Assembly (NCBI GenBank): GCA_937928195.1
Contig: CALEYZ010000052.1
Coordinates: 1-14,481, forward strand
Direction of reading: 5' to 3'
DNA from: an uncultured Limnohabitans sp.
GTDB lineage: Bacteria > Pseudomonadota > Gammaproteobacteria > Burkholderiales > Burkholderiaceae_C
Length of the DNA stretch: 14,481 bases
Positions 12,222 to 14,481 of this stretch are shown here, piece by piece. The notes below the pieces were generated by a model. It saw only the letters and a list, made by a program, of their open reading frames with translations, was not told the origin of the DNA and searched no databases. Both the position numbers and the translations under genes were made by a program. Within the stretch, counting starts at the first letter, position 1; each line of letters begins with the position of its first letter.

Positions 12222-13940
12222 ATGACAAATTCACCAAATGAATTTTGGTCGCGAGCTGGCGAAGAGTTTCAACAAAACCTGGCCAAAAGCTGGGGTCAAG
12301 CCATGCAAACTTTTCAAACCATGGACCTGGGCGGTATTGTGCCCGGTGCGGAACAAGCTGCAAGCCCACTCAGCTTTTCACAAGACAAACTCAAGGCTTT
12401 GCAAGCGGCTTATCTGGAAGAAGCCACAGCATTGTGGAATCACGGTTTGGATTCAAAGCATGACATCAAAGATCGCCGTTTTTCCAATGACGCGTGGACA
12501 GGCAATCCCATGGCAGCATTTACAGCCGGCGCTTATTTGCTCAACGCCAAAACACTGATGGGTTTGGCCGAAGCCGTAGAAGCCGATGAGCACACACAAA
12601 ACAAAATCAAGTTTGCGGTGGAGCAGTGGGTTGCCGCATCTGCGCCCAGTAACTTTTTAGCCTTCAATGCAGAAGCGCAACAAAAGGCCATCGAGACCAA
12701 AGGCGAAAGCTTGGCAAAAGGCATTCAGAATTTGTTGCATGACATGCAGCAAGGCCATGTGTCCATGACCGACGAAAGCAAGTTTGTTGTCGGCGAAAAC
12801 GTGGCCACTACTGAAGGTGCCGTGGTTTTTGAAAATGAATATTTTCAATTGATTGAGTACAAGCCGCTCACCGCCAAGGTCTACGAAAAGCCTTTCTTGC
12901 TGATACCGCCGTGTATCAACAAGTTTTACATTTTGGATTTGCAACCCAACAACTCATTCATTCGTTATGCGGTGAGCCAAGGTCATCGCACCTTTGTCGT
13001 CAGTTGGCGCAATCCCGATGAATCCATGTCGAAAAAAACATGGGACGACTACATTGAAAACGCTGCGATCAAAGCCATTGCACAAGTTCAAGACATCACC
13101 GGTGCAAAGCAAATCAATGCGCTGGGCTTCTGCGTGGGTGGCACCATTCTGAGCAATGCGCTGGCCGTGTTGGCTGCGCGTGGCGAGAAGCCTGTGGCCA
13201 GTGCCACATTCCTAACCACCCTCATTGACTTCACCGACACGGGCGTCTTGGATGTGTTCATTGACGAGAACTTTGTGAAGTTCCGTGAAATGCAAATGGG
13301 GCAGGGCGGCTTGCTCAAAGGCCAAGACTTGGCGTCAACCTTTAGCTTCTTGCGCCCCAACGATTTGGTTTGGAATTATGTGGTGGGCAACTATCTGAAA
13401 GGCGAATCACCTCCACCGTTTGATTTGCTGTATTGGAACAGCGACTCCACCAACTTGCCTGGCCCGTTCTATGCCTGGTACTTGCGCAATACATACCTCG
13501 AGAACAAATTTGTGACGCCGGGTGCGGTCACGGTGTGTGGCGAAAAAATTGACCTCGGCAAGGTGAACATACCCGTCTATATCTACGGCTCTCGAGAAGA
13601 CCACATCGTGCCCATTGGCGGTGCGTATGCCTCAACCCAACATTTGCCAGGCAAAAAACGTTTTGTCATGGGCGCATCGGGCCACATTGCGGGTGTGATT
13701 AATCCGCCTGCGGCCCACAAGCGAAGTCATTGGTTGCGCGAAGACGGCAAATTCCCTGCTTCGGCGCAAGAGTGGATTGCGGGTGCCAAAGAGTTGCCTG
13801 GCAGCTGGTGGACCGATTGGTCCGATTGGCTCAAAACGCATGCCGGCAAACAAATTACTGCGCCCAAACACTACGGCAAAGATGCCAAAGCCAAAACCAT
13901 TGAAGCCGCGCCAGGTCGGTACGTGAAAGCGCGGGCTTAA
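12222..13940 (+). CDS. phaC: Class I poly(3-hydroxyalkanoate) synthase
   Basis: A 572-residue enzyme that polymerises (R)-3-hydroxyacyl-CoA, mainly 3-hydroxybutyryl-CoA, into polyester granules in the cytoplasm. The N-terminal PhaC domain (about 1-190) is followed by the alpha/beta-hydrolase catalytic domain. The lipase-box-like G-F-C-V-G-G holds the nucleophile Cys304. The other triad members are Asp460 in S-R-E-D-H-I-V and His488 in G-A-S-G-H-I-A-G-V; the 28-residue Asp-His spacing equals that in the Cupriavidus enzyme (from memory, D480/H508). The length is that of class I, and no PhaE/PhaR partner is needed. An AAGGGGAGA ribosome binding site (12206-12214) precedes the ATG. phaA follows after 40 bp without a terminator, so phaCA is an operon; phaB is probably beyond the window. 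Confidence 0.97.
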   Translation: MTNSPNEFWSRAGEEFQQNLAKSWGQAMQTFQTMDLGGIVPGAEQAASPLSFSQDKLKALQAAYLEEATALWNHGLDSKHDIKDRRFSNDAWTGNPMAAFTAGAYLLNAKTLMGLAEAVEADEHTQNKIKFAVEQWVAASAPSNFLAFNAEAQQKAIETKGESLAKGIQNLLHDMQQGHVSMTDESKFVVGENVATTEGAVVFENEYFQLIEYKPLTAKVYEKPFLLIPPCINKFYILDLQPNNSFIRYAVSQGHRTFVVSWRNPDESMSKKTWDDYIENAAIKAIAQVQDITGAKQINALGFCVGGTILSNALAVLAARGEKPVASATFLTTLIDFTDTGVLDVFIDENFVKFREMQMGQGGLLKGQDLASTFSFLRPNDLVWNYVVGNYLKGESPPPFDLLYWNSDSTNLPGPFYAWYLRNTYLENKFVTPGAVTVCGEKIDLGKVNIPVYIYGSREDHIVPIGGAYASTQHLPGKKRFVMGASGHIAGVINPPAAHKRSHWLREDGKFPASAQEWIAGAKELPGSWWTDWSDWLKTHAGKQITAPKHYGKDAKAKTIEAAPGRYVKARA

Positions 13941-13980
13941 ATTTTTCTTGCAAACATTCATTTCAAAAAAGGAAGACATC

Positions 13981-14481
13981 ATGGAAGACATCGTCATCGT
14001 TTCAGCAGCGCGTACGGCTGTGGGCAAGTTTGGCGGCTCATTGGCCAAAGTGGCGGCACCTGAGCTGGGCAGCATTGCCATTCGCGAAGCCATTGCGCGT
14101 GCGGGCCTCAGTGCCGACCAAATTGGCGAAGTCATCATGGGCCAAGTATTGGCTGCTGGTGCCGGTCAAAACCCTGCACGTCAAGCCATGATGAAGGCTG
14201 GTGTTGCCAAAGAAACGCCTGCGCTCACCATCAATGCGGTGTGCGGTTCCGGTCTTAAGTCCGTCATGTTGGCAGCGCAAGCTGTGGCATGGGGTGACAG
14301 CGACATTGTTGTGGCTGGTGGTCAAGAAAACATGAGCGCATCGCCACACGTCTTGATGGGCTCACGCGATGGTCAGCGCATGGGCAACTGGAACATGGTC
14401 GACTCCATGATTGTGGACGGCCTGTGGGACGTCTACAACCAATACCACATGGGCATCACGGCTGAAAACGTGGCCAAAGCC
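13981..14481 (+). CDS. phaA: Acetyl-CoA acetyltransferase (beta-ketothiolase), 5' part
   Basis: The first 167 codons of a thiolase, cut off by the window edge. The enzyme joins two acetyl-CoA into acetoacetyl-CoA, the first step of polyhydroxybutyrate synthesis. The start M-E-D-I-V-I-V-S-A-A-R-T-A-V-G and the active-site Cys88 in N-A-V-C-G-S-G-L-K-S are diagnostic; the acylation Cys and the following G-G-Q-E-N-M-S segment are intact. The catalytic His and second Cys lie in the missing part. AAGGAAG (13969-13975) precedes the ATG closely. The position directly after phaC supports PhaA over a degradative thiolase, although sequence alone would also permit AtoB. A 12-bp tandem near-duplication spans its start codon. 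Confidence 0.94.
   Translation, partial: MEDIVIVSAARTAVGKFGGSLAKVAAPELGSIAIREAIARAGLSADQIGEVIMGQVLAAGAGQNPARQAMMKAGVAKETPALTINAVCGSGLKSVMLAAQAVAWGDSDIVVAGGQENMSASPHVLMGSRDGQRMGNWNMVDSMIVDGLWDVYNQYHMGITAENVAKA

Noticed and set aside
1..14481. CRISPR array, phage, transposon, defence island, tRNA or rRNA
   Set aside because: No repeated spacer pattern, integrase/transposase, terminal repeats or cloverleaf-like sequence was seen; nearly every gene is a recognisable core-metabolism, cell-wall or regulatory gene.

Overview
The window is ordinary chromosomal DNA of a betaproteobacterium, most likely order Burkholderiales and probably family Comamonadaceae. GC content is moderate (a little over 50% by eye), and the sequence suggests a small freshwater genus such as Limnohabitans or Rhodoferax. 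The assignment rests on gene order (ilvB-ilvN-ilvC-pssA-leuA; aat-bpt; phaC-phaA) and on the style of the encoded proteins; I could not run a database search. I see no phage genes, insertion sequences, CRISPR arrays, tRNA or rRNA genes.

Layout. 1-593 (minus): an ECF-type sigma factor overlaps by ATGA the start of a second gene that leaves the window. 594-818: a divergent regulatory region with a perfect TATAAT, a 10-bp direct repeat, a T-N11-A inverted repeat and a short upstream ORF containing Leu-Met-Leu-Val-Val-Leu. 819-6848 (plus): a branched-chain amino acid block, acetolactate synthase large and small subunits (ilvB, ilvN), ketol-acid reductoisomerase (ilvC), phosphatidylserine synthase (pssA) and 2-isopropylmalate synthase (leuA). 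A 17-codon leucine-rich leader peptide and a classical attenuator lie between pssA and leuA. 6970-8013: a periplasmic D-Ala-D-Ala endopeptidase of the PBP7 type, bounded by strong terminators on both sides. 8082-10468 (minus): an IclR regulator, then bpt and aat, the two aminoacyl-tRNA-protein transferases of the bacterial N-degron pathway, overlapping by ATGA. 10492-11918 (plus): a zeta-class glutathione transferase (maleylacetoacetate isomerase) and a PgeF-type peptidoglycan-editing/laccase-domain protein. 11938-12186 (minus): a small two-helix membrane protein of unknown function. 12222 to the end (plus): class I PHA synthase phaC and the first 167 codons of acetyl-CoA acetyltransferase phaA.

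How the genes work together. IlvBN, IlvC and LeuA carry carbon from pyruvate to valine and into the leucine branch. pssA rides in the same transcription unit. The intrinsic attenuator in front of leuA lets leucine supply tune only the distal gene, while the region upstream of ilvB appears to control the whole block. PhaA and PhaC form the polyhydroxybutyrate pathway, with phaB presumably beyond the window edge.

The most interesting material is not in the large genes but in short regulatory elements: the leuA leader peptide/attenuator, the putative ilvB leader ORF and its promoter repeats, a well-folded hairpin in the ilvB-ilvN gap, and an 18-bp palindrome in front of the iclR gene. I found no convincing wholly new multi-gene system.
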